Of a DNA stretch of 64,000 bases, positions 63,719 through 64,000 are shown piece by piece. The position numbers were made by a program, and so were the translations under genes. The notes under the pieces were generated by a model. That model saw only the letters and a program-made list of their open reading frames with translations, was not told the origin of the DNA and searched no databases. Source of the stretch: Bacillus yapensis (GTDB taxonomy: Bacteria; Bacillota; Bacilli; Bacillales; Cytobacillaceae). The stretch lies in the NCBI RefSeq assembly GCF_005280205.1, contig NZ_SUND01000004.1, forward strand, positions 1-64,000, written 5' to 3'. How positions within the stretch are numbered: the first letter of the stretch is position 1; every line of letters begins with the position of its first letter.

Positions 63719-64000
63719 GATGGATCTATTCTGTTTAATTTGAAAGGTAGGATGGGTTATATAATCCATATACTTTATATCCCCAGTATGTTCTAAATAA
63801 GCTTTGTAACGTGTTTGGATAGCGTCTGCTGTAATGAACTCCAAAACTTCGTCTTTTGGGATCCATCTACTATCTGTCGTTTCATCAGAGACTGCCAACT
63901 CCCCACCCATTGGTTCACAAACAAAATCTAGCATTACCTTCGTTGGGACATCGGTTACACCGTCATACCACTTATGGATACCCGTATTTGAATATATTCC
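63716..64000 (-). CDS. NUDIX hydrolase, C-terminal part (runs off the window)
   Basis: The frame is open from the stop at 63716-63718 to the window edge, giving 94 codons of protein. It reads GIHKWYDGVTDVPTKVML, then FVCEPMGGELAVSDETTD and RWIPKDEVLEFI, which is the C-terminal half of a NUDIX fold, after the NUDIX box. The catalytic box (GX5EX7REUXEEXGU) lies outside the window. An internal Met at 63934 is probably not the start. Confidence 0.85.
   Translation of the reverse strand, partial: GIYSNTGIHKWYDGVTDVPTKVMLDFVCEPMGGELAVSDETTDSRWIPKDEVLEFITADAIQTRYKAYLEHTGDIKYMDYITHPTFQIKQNRSI

Overview
The window comes from the chromosome of a low-GC, endospore-forming Gram-positive bacterium of the Bacillaceae type (Bacillus in the broad sense). 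It carries sspN, sspO, sspP, tlp and CotF-like coat genes, strong GGAGG-type ribosome sites, frequent TTG/GTG starts, and a block colinear (from memory) with the Bacillus subtilis sspP-sspO-citB-yneN-sspN-tlp-yneP-yneQ-yneR-plsY-yneT-parE-parC-alsT region. I see no rRNA, tRNA or CRISPR array.

Layout. 1-2556 is AT-rich foreign DNA: the 3' end of a group II intron, a GntR/ABC exporter operon, and three 16-bp sites closely resembling the TnsB-binding ends of Tn7, which mark a Tn7-like transposon boundary near 2556. 3-7 kb holds a subtilisin, a HAD phosphatase, a staygreen-family protein and small or exported proteins. 7.4-27 kb is the conserved housekeeping and spore block (alsT, topoisomerase IV with a LexA-like box, plsY, an orphan histidine kinase, a double-AAA ATPase, spore proteins, citB with a CcpC-type dyad). 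A roughly 200-270 bp repeat occurs twice, after plsY and after sspO.

The main result is a selenium system. selA (27.2-28.6 kb) and selD (30.7-31.8 kb) flank a SelW-like gene, and the HesB-like yneR lies at 18.1-18.3 kb. SelD, the SelW-like protein and YneR each have an in-frame TGA exactly where the family has its redox or metal-binding Cys, and each TGA is followed by a compact hairpin centred 24-29 nt downstream, as expected of a bacterial SECIS. Plain ORF calling would truncate or miss all three. At 39-42.3 kb an ABC importer of the PhnD type, with a fused double permease, is a candidate selenium-oxyanion transporter feeding SelD and SelA. selB and tRNA-Sec are not in the window.

The rest is mixed metabolism: pseudouridine breakdown (psuK-psuG), threonine catabolism (kbl-tdh), ppiB, brnQ, pepF, a DUF1287 protein, a DUF2161 nuclease-like protein, MscS, spore coat genes at 55.7-57.3 kb, cidR-cidA-cidB, and xpt-pbuX under a guanine riboswitch. 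The window ends inside a NUDIX gene.
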